Source of the DNA: Nitrososphaerota archaeon
GTDB lineage: Archaea; Thermoproteota; Nitrososphaeria; Conexivisphaerales; DTJL01
NCBI GenBank assembly: GCA_021324115.1
Contig: JAJPJS010000008.1
Span: forward strand, 84,160-148,159
Length of the DNA: 64,000 nt
Direction: 5' to 3'
Shown: piece after piece, positions 1-8,953 of the stretch
How the letters are laid out: each line of letters starts with the position of its first letter
How positions within the stretch are numbered: position 1 is the first letter of the stretch
The notes under the pieces: generated by a model
What the model was told of the DNA's origin: nothing
Seen by the model: only the letters and a program-made list of their open reading frames with translations
The model's database searches: none
Position numbers and translations under genes: made by a program

Positions 1-704
1 CCGCAGGCGCGATAATAGAGACCTTGGGAACAAGGAACATGAATGCTATGGGCGGGCTTTGGAAATCCATGAAGTTGACATATTTAGGTTTCCTTTTGTC
101 TGTCCTCGCAATGTCCGGCCTGCCTCCTCTCGTCGGATTCTGGAGTAAGGAATCGATCCTATCCGCTGCGGGCGGAGGGGTTATCTCATATGTAATTATT
201 CTATCATCGGTCCTGACATCTCTATATTCGTTCCGAGCACTGATCAAGGTTTTTCATGGCAAACCAAATTTCTCCTCTACTCCTCACGACCCTCATCTCA
301 GCATGGCTCTACCGATACTCATTTTAGCCATATCTGTTGTGATTGGTTCAGCATTTCTATCCTCCCAGCATTTGGTCAATTTTGTCTCTTTTCTGCCTTA
401 CACAGCCTACATCATTTCATTTGGAATAGTGGTCTTGGGCATCCTACCCGACTGGTTGGCCTTTCAACTGTATCCGTTACGATTTGCTAGTGCAGTTACG
501 AACAATTCGGTACTGAAATCATTCAAGAACTTTCTGCTGGGAGGACTGGGTTTTGATGGTATTTACAGGTCAATCGGCAATGCTTTCAACTCATTTTCAA
601 ACCTTGTTGCTAGAATTCAAACTGGAATTCTTGGATACAATGTCGGTCTCCTCTTTGCCGCCCTGTTGTTAATACTTCTGCTGACTGCGGTGGGAGTGCT
701 TTGA
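1..704 (+). CDS. nuoL: NADH-quinone oxidoreductase subunit L (partial, 5' end outside window)
   Basis: C-terminal part of the NuoL antiporter-like subunit of complex I, a proton-pumping membrane protein. The frame is open to the window edge (first full codon at 3), so the in-frame TTG at 24 is internal. The segment around residues TRNMNAMGG followed by a membrane helix and GLPPLVGFWSKE is typical of the late NuoL/Nqo12 core. Several hydrophobic helices follow, and the last one ends in the stop codon. It overlaps nuoN by 4 bases (TTGA), so the two are translationally coupled as the end of a nuo operon. An Mrp or hydrogenase-type antiporter subunit is the alternative, but the nuoN partner favours complex I. 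Confidence 0.88.
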   Translation, partial: AGAIIETLGTRNMNAMGGLWKSMKLTYLGFLLSVLAMSGLPPLVGFWSKESILSAAGGGVISYVIILSSVLTSLYSFRALIKVFHGKPNFSSTPHDPHLSMALPILILAISVVIGSAFLSSQHLVNFVSFLPYTAYIISFGIVVLGILPDWLAFQLYPLRFASAVTNNSVLKSFKNFLLGGLGFDGIYRSIGNAFNSFSNLVARIQTGILGYNVGLLFAALLLILLLTAVGVL

Positions 705-2143
705 CCATCTTCGTTGTCACCCTGACGGAGATACTCTTCACTTCCTCGGCATTATGTCTCGCCGCGGACTTTCTAGCGAAGAAGGTCGGAATATACAGGC
801 AGTACCTTGTAGGCCTCATTGCTTCACTGGGGGTCATGATCTCCCTGGTTACGATGCTCTCAAACTGGAAGGATTATTTAGGAAGGTCGATGATATCTCA
901 GCCCGTTTCATCCCCTTTTTCTAGCCTCTATATCTCCAATAATTTTACACTTTTCGTTATCTTTCTTGTTCTCGTGATATCTTTCACGGTTTCTATCTAT
1001 TCGACCTTCTGGCTCAGGTCTGACAGTAACGTAGGACCATTTTATGCACTCTTGCTTCTGCTCACATGCTCTCTAGTTGGAGTAGCCTCCGCTGGAGACT
1101 TTCTGACACTTTTTCTTTTCTGGGAAGGCATGAGCCTCTCTTCCTATGGTCTAGTGAGCTTCAGAAAATCATTCGACATAACGCTTGAGGCGTCGTTGAA
1201 ATACTTCTTTATCGTGGGGCTAGGAAGCCTCATAGCGCTCTTCGGAATATCTCTAATGTATTCTCTTGTGGGCAGTCTAGAGCTCGACTCTCTGAAAAAT
1301 CTCCCGCTGGGGGATCCTATAGCCATATTGGGTCTCACGATGACATTTCTGGGATTCGGTGCGGAGGCGGCATTGGCTCCACTCCACACCTGGCTTCCTG
1401 ATGTCTACTCTGCTGCCTCTACTCCCGTGGCTGCGATGATATCAGGCGCAGTAACAGGCATGGGTGTCTTTGGGCCGATCAAAATCCTTCAACCGATAAT
1501 TTCATCGGACGCATCAGGTGTGCCAGTTAACTTCAAGCTGCTCCTTGCTATCATCGGACTAGCTACAATGTTGATAGGTAATCTGGGGGGACTTTACCAG
1601 ACAAATCTAAGGAGAATGCTCGGTTACAGTACGATCGCTCAAACGGGATATTTTGTTTCTGCGCTGTCCACGTTCAGTTTATTGGGTCTGGTTGCTGCGG
1701 TTTTCGCAATTTGGAACCATGGTATACTGAAATCTAACTTCTTCGCACTCACAGGCTCCGTGGAGGAAGGCTATGAGGGTGGAGAGCTCAACAGGTTGAG
1801 AGGAGCAGGGAGGAAGAACAAGGGTCTAGGTGTTCTATTCGTACTCTCCTCGCTTGGGATGATGGGTTCTCCTCCTTTTGGTCTGTTCTGGAGTGAGATT
1901 CTCATAGTGGAATCGCTTGTTATGGCTGGTGGTTTGTTCATAGCACTCGGAGCAGCTGTAGCCTTCAATATGGTGATATCGATCGGCTATTACTACAGAG
2001 TGATAAACACGGTTGTCTTCGAAGAGCCTCAGAACGAAGTATCAACATTAAAATTGAGACAGCTCTCAGCTTCGGTGGCGTTGCTTACGATCAGTTTAAT
2101 TGCCGGGATACTACCACAGCTCTTTCTGAACCTAATTACCTAG
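701..2143 (+). CDS. nuoN: NADH-quinone oxidoreductase subunit N
   Basis: Polytopic 480-residue protein, about 14 hydrophobic helices, near the usual NuoN length. The proton-translocating core motif is visible: the segment DFLTLFLFWEGMSLSSYGLV carries the conserved membrane glutamate, followed by ALKYFFIVG and later LPDVYSAASTPVAAMISGA. It pumps protons in complex I together with NuoL and NuoM. The TTG start overlaps the nuoL stop as TTGA. No other start fits as closely. The stop at 2143 is followed by a TATA-like stretch belonging to the next gene, so this is probably the last nuo gene. Confidence 0.88.
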   Translation: MTIFVVTLTEILFTSSALCLAADFLAKKVGIYRQYLVGLIASLGVMISLVTMLSNWKDYLGRSMISQPVSSPFSSLYISNNFTLFVIFLVLVISFTVSIYSTFWLRSDSNVGPFYALLLLLTCSLVGVASAGDFLTLFLFWEGMSLSSYGLVSFRKSFDITLEASLKYFFIVGLGSLIALFGISLMYSLVGSLELDSLKNLPLGDPIAILGLTMTFLGFGAEAALAPLHTWLPDVYSAASTPVAAMISGAVTGMGVFGPIKILQPIISSDASGVPVNFKLLLAIIGLATMLIGNLGGLYQTNLRRMLGYSTIAQTGYFVSALSTFSLLGLVAAVFAIWNHGILKSNFFALTGSVEEGYEGGELNRLRGAGRKNKGLGVLFVLSSLGMMGSPPFGLFWSEILIVESLVMAGGLFIALGAAVAFNMVISIGYYYRVINTVVFEEPQNEVSTLKLRQLSASVALLTISLIAGILPQLFLNLIT

Positions 2144-2144
2144 G

Positions 2145-2157
2145 CTTAAATTTAATA
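2145..2157 (+). promoter_or_regulatory. Putative TATA box for the small gene at 2194
   Basis: The stretch TTAAATTTAATAG lies between the nuoN stop and the TTG at 2194, about 40 bases upstream of that start. It is the only A/T-rich box in the gap and suggests the small gene has its own promoter. Confidence 0.4.
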
Positions 2158-2193
2158 GCTAGCAAACCGTATTGTGAACCATCGGTGTTGTGA

Positions 2194-2511
2194 TTGAAAA
2201 GGCCCAGGTTGATAGCCGACATAAATAATCTGGAACAGGCTGAGAGAGTTGAAACAACGATCAAGACAGGTTACTCAGAGCCCATACTGGCCTATTTAAC
2301 TCAATGGATAGCTGTCGAAGAAGACCTTGCCAACAGCTACGAGAAGATGGGAAGCACTCTAGCATCCTCGGAATCGGGAGAGGTCGCAAAGAAGCTGGCC
2401 GAAGACTCGAAGAGCCTCATCCTGAAGCTAGAGGAATTACAGGAAAGGTTTGTCGCTCTCGATAACATTCAGGAAGAAAGGATCAGAAACATTGGCAAAA
2501 ACATAAAGTGA
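2194..2511 (+). CDS. Small helical protein of unknown function
   Basis: 105-residue, charged, strongly alpha-helical protein without Cys, signal peptide or membrane helix. The amphipathic heptad-like pattern and regularly spaced Glu residues (WIAVEEDLANSYEKM, later LKLEELQERF) recall four-helix-bundle proteins, but I cannot assign it to ferritins or any other family. The TTG start directly follows an in-frame TGA, so no longer start is possible in this frame. It follows nuoN by 50 bases with a possible promoter of its own, and converges on the gene ending at 2516. Confidence 0.6.
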   Translation: MKRPRLIADINNLEQAERVETTIKTGYSEPILAYLTQWIAVEEDLANSYEKMGSTLASSESGEVAKKLAEDSKSLILKLEELQERFVALDNIQEERIRNIGKNIK

Positions 2512-2515
2512 AAGC

Positions 2516-3235
2516 CTAGAATGTCTTCCTCAATTTTGCAGTCAAGGTATTCATTGTAACCAGGTCGGAGAGTGTGTACTTCTCGATATTCCTAACCTGA
2601 GCACGGCTGAGCTTTTCGCACGCAAAATTCCAGTGTATTGACACATAGTCCCCAGCTTTTATTGCTTTGAAAGCGTCGATATTCGAATCATATTTGATCT
2701 TCGAAGCGACCTGTTCCCCTGTCGATATCACATCTTCGCGTCTCACCAGAGGTCTTTTCAACACGACAAGTTCATTCTTGCCCACCTCTTTCACTTTCCC
2801 CCAGGATACCCTGCATGCCTCCATCTGTTCGATGAGTTTATCTTCGTTATTCAGGTTTGGTCCTCCTTTTACCAGGGGTAGTTCGAGAGTCATCAATACG
2901 TACAAAGTGTGATGAGGGATAACCCTTACTTGGGGAGTCCTGAAGACCTCTCTTGTTACACTTTTATCTCTTCCTTTTAGAGTGGAATGAGAGAAGGCGT
3001 AAAAATCTTTCATTTCCACCTGGTTGAGCAACTCGTTTCCTATCCAGTAAGCCTCGGGTACTCTGTAATCAAAAATGTCATTCCCTGTGGATTTGGCTAT
3101 CATATGGATGAAGGGATATGCGGCTTCAAATTTCATCAGTTCAGAAACCAGCTGCTCTGATACGGACCCTTCATGCAAATGTTCAAGGATCTTGCCACCT
3201 TCGTCGGGACCACAGAATCCCAGACTGTTCGGCAT
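2516..3235 (-). CDS. Uncharacterised hydrogenase-maturation-associated protein
   Basis: 239-residue soluble protein starting MPNSLGFCGPDEGGKILEHL. A N-terminal FCGPDE motif with one Cys, and SIHWNFACEKLSR near residue 205 with another, are the most conserved-looking parts. It lies 23 bases downstream of hypC on the same strand, so it is almost certainly co-transcribed. From memory this resembles the DUF6390 family, which I associate with hypC neighbourhoods; I could not check that. The role is probably in NiFe-hydrogenase maturation or a linked oxidoreductase, inferred from context only. Confidence 0.65.
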   Translation of the reverse strand: MPNSLGFCGPDEGGKILEHLHEGSVSEQLVSELMKFEAAYPFIHMIAKSTGNDIFDYRVPEAYWIGNELLNQVEMKDFYAFSHSTLKGRDKSVTREVFRTPQVRVIPHHTLYVLMTLELPLVKGGPNLNNEDKLIEQMEACRVSWGKVKEVGKNELVVLKRPLVRREDVISTGEQVASKIKYDSNIDAFKAIKAGDYVSIHWNFACEKLSRAQVRNIEKYTLSDLVTMNTLTAKLRKTF

Positions 3236-3258
3236 GTACGCATGCTTCGCATGCAGAA

Positions 3259-3534
3259 TTATACCATTCTTGTTTTCTCTGATAGGCGTTCCGCATCAAC
3301 CACCAAGTCAGCAGAAAGAAGCCTTCCCAATTCATTCCATGCAGCGAATCGCTTCCTGGCTTCTATGCCCGTCAGTTCTTTAAGTGCGAGATTGCCAAAA
3401 ACCTCTATAAAAGCACCCTTCCTGACCTTCAACATAGAGACTTCGACCGAGTCGGATGTTCTGCCGTCAAAAAACTTCACAGTTGCCAGGTTCCCTTGGA
3501 CTGACAGAACTCTGCCGACGCGAGAAATGCACAT
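3259..3534 (-). CDS. hypC: Hydrogenase maturation factor HypC/HupF family
   Basis: Small beta-barrel chaperone that, with HypD, carries the Fe(CN)2CO group to the NiFe-hydrogenase large subunit. The N-terminus reads M-M-C-I-S-R-V-G-R-V. HypC needs Cys at position 2 after initiation, so I start at the second Met. The central AFIEVFGNLALKELT matches the conserved HypC V-x-V-H-x-G-F-A-I-x-K-L block, but with F-G-N in place of the usual H-x-G. The C-terminus is about 15 residues longer than in short HypC proteins. It heads a two-gene unit with the unknown at 2516-3235. No hydrogenase structural gene is in the window. Confidence 0.82.
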   Translation of the reverse strand: MCISRVGRVLSVQGNLATVKFFDGRTSDSVEVSMLKVRKGAFIEVFGNLALKELTGIEARKRFAAWNELGRLLSADLVVDAERLSEKTRMV

Positions 3535-3647
3535 CATTATTTATTTTTGATCGTTCGTATAAAAACTCTTCCGACTTACCGCGAAGGAAGCGGCGAGCAA
3601 AGATCAAACAAAGGAGCTTTTGATGTGTTGGACGTGGAGCGCCATAT

Positions 3648-4814
3648 TTAACCGATCCTTCTAATCAATAGGAAAGATGCAACACAAACCATCAACGCTG
3701 ACGGTATGATCGCGTCCAGAGCAAGGGCTCTTCCGACGCCAAGGTAAAACAGATATCCCGAAATGGCAGGAGCCAACACAGTCGCCACAGACTGGGAAGA
3801 GGTGGTCATGCCGAGGGATGTTCCCGGGGCACCCTTCGCGTACTCTGCGGCCAAAGCTTGCATAACGGGAAAGACGGAAGAGCCGAAGAACCCCATCATC
3901 AGAGCACCTGCGAATGATACTTCGAAGTTCGATACAAAAAAGAAGATCAAGAAGGATGAGACCACCAAGAGTGAAGATATCAACAATACCTTTTCTCTCC
4001 CTATCGTGTCAGATACCCTTCCCATTACAACCTTACCAACTGCCCCCGATAGAAGAACCAGAGAGCTAAGTAGTGCTGAAGGCAAGACGCCGAAATGCAT
4101 CACCTTGTAGAAATAATATGGTAAGAAAACCACCTGCCATACAGACGCCCATGTTGCCAAGAATGCAAAGAGCATCACCGCCTGGATTTCATTCTTCTTA
4201 ATGACAATCCTTGCACCTGATATCATTTTGTTTCCAGTTTCAAGATTGTTACGGGAAAGCAAAATGCCGATGATAACCGGGATGCCTGCTAGGGGGGTCA
4301 AAAGAAACGTGTACCTCCAACTTTCGAAAATCGTATAGACAAACGCTCCCGCTGCCAATCCTGCGACGGAACCGACATCAAAGCCAACGTAAAAGATGCC
4401 AAGAGAAACACCCTTCCTGCCAGAGAAGGTTTCTGCGACTGCCGCCATCGCCACGGGCCAGAATAATCCTTCACCGATTCCGCTTAAGAATCTGAAAAGA
4501 AATGCCCAAAAGAAATTCTGCGCTATTGCTATCGTCCATGTAAAAGTTGTAAACATAATTACCCCAGCCAAGATGATTTTTTTTCTGCCGAACCGGTCAG
4601 AGAAATATCCCGAGAGGAATACAACACCCAACACCCCTAGGTACTGGGCAGAGCCGAGCAAACCGACTTCGGGTTTGGTGAGGTTCAATTCTGTCTCCAT
4701 GACTGAAAGTACAGATGAGAGGATGCTCCTGTCAACTGCGTAGATGACATAACCAAAAGAAAGAGTTAGCAGAAGAAGGAGACCCTGTCTCTGTCGGAGA
4801 GACTCCGAGGACAC
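3648..4814 (-). CDS. Major facilitator superfamily transporter
   Basis: 388 residues with about 12 membrane helices. The MFS loop motif A is clear between helices 2 and 3 (GYFSDRFGRKKI), and a second copy appears in the C-terminal half (GRVSDTIGREKV). This is the usual MFS length, so it looks complete. The substrate cannot be read from the sequence; metabolite:H+ symport or drug/organic-acid efflux are both possible. It sits between hypC and hypA and is divergent from hypA, so the intergenic region 4815-4928 carries both promoters. A second MFS lies at 26620-27780. Confidence 0.85.
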   Translation of the reverse strand: MSSESLRQRQGLLLLLTLSFGYVIYAVDRSILSSVLSVMETELNLTKPEVGLLGSAQYLGVLGVVFLSGYFSDRFGRKKIILAGVIMFTTFTWTIAIAQNFFWAFLFRFLSGIGEGLFWPVAMAAVAETFSGRKGVSLGIFYVGFDVGSVAGLAAGAFVYTIFESWRYTFLLTPLAGIPVIIGILLSRNNLETGNKMISGARIVIKKNEIQAVMLFAFLATWASVWQVVFLPYYFYKVMHFGVLPSALLSSLVLLSGAVGKVVMGRVSDTIGREKVLLISSLLVVSSFLIFFFVSNFEVSFAGALMMGFFGSSVFPVMQALAAEYAKGAPGTSLGMTTSSQSVATVLAPAISGYLFYLGVGRALALDAIIPSALMVCVASFLLIRRIG

Positions 4815-4928
4815 AGAAAGCTTATCATGTATTACGATTAAAATCTTTGTATCAATCTCGGTGCAGTACCTTAATACCTACTGAATATTTGCTGTATGCA
4901 TATTACTGCGCCGACCTTCCTTCCTCGC

Positions 4929-5282
4929 ATGCATGAGTATGTATATGCAGATAGAATACTGCAATCAATCATTGATTTTATGAAAAAAGAAGGGAAAGAG
5001 CAGGTTTCGTTGGTACATGTGAAGGTGGGAGAGCTTCTTGATCTGAGTAGCGAGTCCCTTAACCTAGCTTATAGAAATCTATCTTCAGATACGATAGCTA
5101 GTGGTTCAAAACTCAGAGTAACGATAGAAAGGAGCGCAGTATCATGCAGGAAATGTGGATTCGAAGGCAGGCTCAGTGTCCATGGTTCACACACAATCGA
5201 TCCAGCTTATGCGTGCCCCAGGTGCGGGTCGCCTCTAAGAATATCCAAAGGAAACAGTGTCGAAATTGTTAAAGTGGAATAA
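4929..5282 (+). CDS. hypA: Hydrogenase nickel-insertion protein HypA
   Basis: HypA binds nickel through its N-terminal M-H-E and a structural zinc through two Cys pairs, and delivers Ni to the hydrogenase large subunit with HypB. I chose the ATG at 4929 because it gives M-H-E-Y with the essential His2; an in-frame ATG 33 bases upstream would bury it. The zinc site is C-R-K-C near residue 78 and C-P-R-C near residue 98. The length of 117 residues is typical. An upstream A/T box near 4870 may be the promoter. Confidence 0.9.
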   Translation: MHEYVYADRILQSIIDFMKKEGKEQVSLVHVKVGELLDLSSESLNLAYRNLSSDTIASGSKLRVTIERSAVSCRKCGFEGRLSVHGSHTIDPAYACPRCGSPLRISKGNSVEIVKVE

Positions 5283-5571
5283 TTGAGCAAATGGATGGCG
5301 TGCATGCCAGCGTTAAGGTACATCCTGCTGTAACAATCTCGGGGACGACCGTTTGGTGTATTAGCTGGCTATTATTTTTACTGGCCGGCCGATATCAAAA
5401 TATAAAATCATCAAATAGCATTTCAGTCCAGAGTACTTCACGATGCCGATTTGGCCAAGCTTGCCACCTTAGCGTTACGCCCGATGTAAAATGGAAAAAA
5501 TGCTTCATGGTCTTTCATTAAGACGGTCAAAGGTTTAATTCTGGGTTCATCTGATAGCGGTTCGAACATAG
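5283..5571. other. Intergenic region before the surface protein
   Basis: No convincing gene. A 76-codon open frame here has no family resemblance and an unnatural composition. A TATA-like box, GGTTTAATTC, lies at about 5531-5540, some 35 bases upstream of the ATG at 5572, and is the likely promoter of the surface protein. Confidence 0.5.
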
Positions 5572-8133
5572 ATGAGCAGGGTAGTATCGCTTCTGGTCCT
5601 AGGATTATTTTGCCTGGTCCTACTGAATATTTTGTCCGCTTCGCCTGTTCAGGCATCATCGGGTACTACGACCCTCTTCGTCACCAACAACCAAACATCC
5701 ATATCCGCAGGTAACTTTCAGGACTCTTCGTCAAGTATATCAATTCAGGGCGGTTCATCTTTGGCCAGCTATGTCGATGGTGCGACCCCCACCGTGACCC
5801 CCGCATACTTTGCCGTGAACCTGACTGGTGTAAGCTTTTCAGGAGCGCAATTCTTCCTTTACCTTTCGAGAAACGGGCTTTCACAAATATCTTCAAACGA
5901 CATTCAGTTCGCTGGACCATTCAATGTGGCCGATTTATCCACCTCACCGAAATTGGTCGGTGGATATTACATCGGTAAATCTGGGTCAACAGAGTATGTT
6001 TCTGGGAGGGTATCTTCAGGAGAGGCGGGTGGAACCTACTACATCAAGGTGTATGATGGAAGTTCTACAAGCATTTCCGTTTCGCAGCAAACCGTGACCA
6101 TTCTACCTTCTGTGCAGATTTCCCCGACTTCAGGACCGGCAGGCATGCCAGTTGTTTTGACGGGATATGGTTTTACACCAAACGGTGTCGTAAATATTAC
6201 CATACAGAACTCCACCTCGTCTCCGATCAAGCTTCTTTACACCCATAACATAACAGCAAGTTCTGCCGGTAATTTTACATGGTCATCTTCGAATAGCAGC
6301 TTGTTTGTGGCTCCGGACCTGGGGAAGCTGTTCAATGGCAACCCTGTTGTCCAGCCGGAGGGTAACCTTTACTACACAGCCTACGACTGGACGGCCAAGT
6401 TCAGGGCTGTTGCACCAGCATACAGCGAATATTACAGGGAATTCATATCGATTCGTTCATATGACCCTGCAACAAAAACATACCTTATACCCTCAGGATC
6501 ATCCCCATGGGGGAATGGAACACACATTGTAGCGTACACTTATCAGCCATTCAACGTTACGGGAAATTTCTTCAATCCAGCATCCGGCTTGACGTTCACA
6601 TTTGCCGGAAAACCGATAACACCACTTTACATGAAATCTGAGAATGGTACGGGATACTTCGTCGCCAATTTCACCACGCCCGACCTTACCGCGGGATACT
6701 ACCCGTTCAAGGTGATCGATGCTTCAGGGTCGATGACCGTGGTAGTTCAGGTTGTACCGACCAGTTTGGTCATACCTCAGGTCACAATGACGCTTAGTTA
6801 TACCATCACAGGAGGCGGAAGCGGCTACTCTCCACCGATCTTCACATACTATGTCAATGGTTCACTTCACACAGTATCTCTCACGGCCACCCCGACGCCG
6901 TATAAGGTGGACCAAGGAACCGGCTGGAGCATAACCAACCCGCTTACCGGTTCTTCGGCAAACGAGGTGTGGAAGCTCAACCAGCCCTCCTCTGGCTCCG
7001 CGAGTTCCAATGTGACAATAAGCTTCAATTACTATCACCAGTACCTTGTGACCTTCTCGTATGGGATCGGTCCATCCCTTACGCAGCTACCTCCTGGAGG
7101 GGGTCCGATCAACCCCATAATCACGTATGTTTCCTTCGGCGTTCAGGTCAATACAACTGTGGGTAACAATGTCTGGGCGGACGCATCAAGTGCCTACAGA
7201 TATCAGAATCCGATATCCGGTTCGTCTGCGGGTGAAAGATACTCCACACAGACACCCACCGGCACCATATCCTCTTACGGTCTCGTTCAGAACACCTACT
7301 ACCATCAGTTTCAGGTCTACTTTGGTTATATAGTCAACCTCGGCGGATCGTATACACCACCTTCAATACAGTACCTCTACTATAACCAGAACGTCACCAC
7401 CTCAGGAAACACAGAGGTCTGGGTCGACAGCGGCTCTTACTACTCATACCCCCTAACCCTTGCCGGTTCAACGTCAACCGAACGCTGGTATGCGACCGGA
7501 GGCGTTCAGATTTCAGGCACAGTTTCTGCATCCCAAACACTTTCGGTCATTTACAGCCACCAGTATTACCTCACAATGGTCAACTCCGTTCAGGCTGGTG
7601 GGACAATATCACCCCTCAGTGGATGGTATGATGCCAATTCAATCGTGCAAATTTCTGCTACTCCTTCATCGGGCTGGCAGTTCGGCGCCTGGTCCGGTTC
7701 TGGCGCATCTTCGATCAGTGGCTCGCTTGCCACGACGAGTTTGGCGTTGAGCTCACCCGTGACCGAGACCGCAACATTCAACCCCGGACTCACCATATCT
7801 GCCTCGAACGGTGGTTCGGTACTTTACAGCTACGGCTCGGTTTCAGGTACAGTGTATTCGGGTCAATCCAGGACGCTGTACGTACCTCTCGGAACGGTTG
7901 TCTCGGTCACAGCCCAACCCTCATCCCTCCTTCAGTCATTCAGGGGGTGGAGTGGAGTATCACAATCGACTGCAGGGTCGGTTCAGGTGACTGTGCAGGC
8001 GCCGTCGACGGTGTCGGCGTCGTTTGGAACGAATTACATAGCAATATCGATAATTGTAGTAGTGGCAGCATTGATCATAATTGTTCTGATATTCGTCGCG
8101 CTCCGACTGAGAAGACCTAGGTCACCTGTTTAG
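5572..8133 (+). CDS. Large secreted, membrane-anchored repeat surface protein
   Basis: 853 residues. A signal peptide is clear (MSRVVSLLVLGLFCLVLLNI, then S-A-S-P-V-Q-A-S-S). An IPT/TIG-like Ig fold follows near residue 180 (ISPTSGPAGMPVVLTGYGF). About residues 403-660 hold three diverged ~85-residue repeats marked by Y-H-Q-(Y/F)-x-V-x-F-x-Y and NPLTGSSANE-type segments, the pattern found in archaeal thermopsin-like surface proteins. Two InlB-B-like modules follow (GGTISPLSGWYDANS, then W-x-G and A-S-F). The protein ends in one membrane helix near 823-845 and a short Arg-rich tail. The rich Asn-x-Ser/Thr content suggests N-glycosylation. It is probably an S-layer or adhesin-like protein facing outside. 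Its end overlaps the convergent thioesterase by 17 bases. Confidence 0.8.
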   Translation: MSRVVSLLVLGLFCLVLLNILSASPVQASSGTTTLFVTNNQTSISAGNFQDSSSSISIQGGSSLASYVDGATPTVTPAYFAVNLTGVSFSGAQFFLYLSRNGLSQISSNDIQFAGPFNVADLSTSPKLVGGYYIGKSGSTEYVSGRVSSGEAGGTYYIKVYDGSSTSISVSQQTVTILPSVQISPTSGPAGMPVVLTGYGFTPNGVVNITIQNSTSSPIKLLYTHNITASSAGNFTWSSSNSSLFVAPDLGKLFNGNPVVQPEGNLYYTAYDWTAKFRAVAPAYSEYYREFISIRSYDPATKTYLIPSGSSPWGNGTHIVAYTYQPFNVTGNFFNPASGLTFTFAGKPITPLYMKSENGTGYFVANFTTPDLTAGYYPFKVIDASGSMTVVVQVVPTSLVIPQVTMTLSYTITGGGSGYSPPIFTYYVNGSLHTVSLTATPTPYKVDQGTGWSITNPLTGSSANEVWKLNQPSSGSASSNVTISFNYYHQYLVTFSYGIGPSLTQLPPGGGPINPIITYVSFGVQVNTTVGNNVWADASSAYRYQNPISGSSAGERYSTQTPTGTISSYGLVQNTYYHQFQVYFGYIVNLGGSYTPPSIQYLYYNQNVTTSGNTEVWVDSGSYYSYPLTLAGSTSTERWYATGGVQISGTVSASQTLSVIYSHQYYLTMVNSVQAGGTISPLSGWYDANSIVQISATPSSGWQFGAWSGSGASSISGSLATTSLALSSPVTETATFNPGLTISASNGGSVLYSYGSVSGTVYSGQSRTLYVPLGTVVSVTAQPSSLLQSFRGWSGVSQSTAGSVQVTVQAPSTVSASFGTNYIAISIIVVVAALIIIVLIFVALRLRRPRSPV

Positions 8134-8533
8134 GTCCTTCCTTATTTTCTCCTCTTATTATCAGAAGCGTGGATACAGCATGGGCCACCAGCGCGCCTTT
8201 TTCGTCTCTCACGTCAGCGCTTGCCAGAATTACGGTCCGGCCTCTTTTCAAAAGGGTTGCATTCGCTTCCAAGGTACCTGTTTTGACTGATTTCAACAGA
8301 TTTATCTTGATCTCTAGGGTGGTTATGGACTCACCTTCCTGAAGAGAGCTCCAGGCGGCCCCGAACATACAGGTATCGGCCAAAAATGTGGTAAAACCCG
8401 CGTGTAGAGTGCCGATCACATTCATGAAACTCGGCTTTACCACCAGACGCATTCTGCACCTTCCTCCGGCTATTTCCAGAGGCTGTACTCCAACCAGAGC
8501 TATCGATGGCGCGGACTCGAATAACCTTTCCAT
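8117..8533 (-). CDS. PaaI-type hotdog-fold thioesterase
   Basis: 138 residues of the hotdog thioesterase family that hydrolyses aryl- or acyl-CoA. The hallmark GTLHAGFTTFLADTCMFGAA (near residue 42-61) supplies the H-A-G oxyanion helix and the Asp of the PaaI group. The usual ITTLEIKINLL and LVAHAVSTLL strands follow. The cytosolic tetramer is typical for the family. It lies 34 bases downstream of the 46-residue zinc-ribbon gene on the same strand and may share its promoter. Confidence 0.85.
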   Translation of the reverse strand: MERLFESAPSIALVGVQPLEIAGGRCRMRLVVKPSFMNVIGTLHAGFTTFLADTCMFGAAWSSLQEGESITTLEIKINLLKSVKTGTLEANATLLKRGRTVILASADVRDEKGALVAHAVSTLLIIRGENKEGPKQVT

Positions 8534-8567
8534 ATCTTGGCTTCCTGCACAGTGGGTAGGGGGGTCT

Positions 8568-8708
8568 TTAATCCGTTCCGAACGGCATATCGGCTTCCTT
8601 AAGCATCGTTAATCTTCCACAGTTGGAACATCTGTAGAACTCTCCGTCGTCATCTATAAAGGAAGCTGCCCCGCAATTCAGACAGTAAATCTGCGAGACC
8701 ACCTGCAT
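8568..8708 (-). CDS. 46-residue zinc-ribbon microprotein
   Basis: Short gene, ATG at 8706-8708, TAA at 8568-8570. The product contains Y-C-L-N-C-G-A-A and, after a DDDGEFYRC turn, C-S-N-C-G-R: two C-x2-C knuckles 15 residues apart that form a treble-clef or rubredoxin-like zinc site, as in archaeal transcription or ribosome-associated ribbons. A textbook TATA box (TTTATAAA, 8732-8739) is centred 27 bases upstream of the ATG, so the transcript should be leaderless. That promoter plus perfect Cys spacing makes it a real gene despite its size. It precedes the thioesterase in a likely operon. Confidence 0.75.
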   Translation of the reverse strand: MQVVSQIYCLNCGAASFIDDDGEFYRCSNCGRLTMLKEADMPFGTD

Positions 8709-8731
8709 AAACCCGGCTCGGAGAGGTCCCA

Positions 8732-8739
8732 TTTATAAA
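8732..8739 (-). promoter_or_regulatory. TATA box of the zinc-ribbon/thioesterase unit
   Basis: TTTATAAA, centred about 27 bases upstream of the ATG at 8708 on the minus strand; an ideal spacing for leaderless archaeal transcription. Confidence 0.65.
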
Positions 8740-8953
8740 CACTCTTAATGTCGGAGTTTTTATCGACAGAAGACGAATCGTCAGAGTCATGTGATGGGCG
8801 GCAAAGGCGATTCGTAGCTCTGCATTTTGGCTCACTCATAACAGAGAAACGAGTGGCTTAGCAGACATTCAAAGTTGCGATTTCTCGGACTCGGTGCATT
8901 TCAGAGAGAATCGTAGAACAGAATATAAAACAGATTTATGAAGCGAAGACGGA

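Noticed and set aside
5291-5521. 76-codon open frame after hypA
   Set aside because: No family resemblance, atypical composition and no promoter of its own; read as intergenic.
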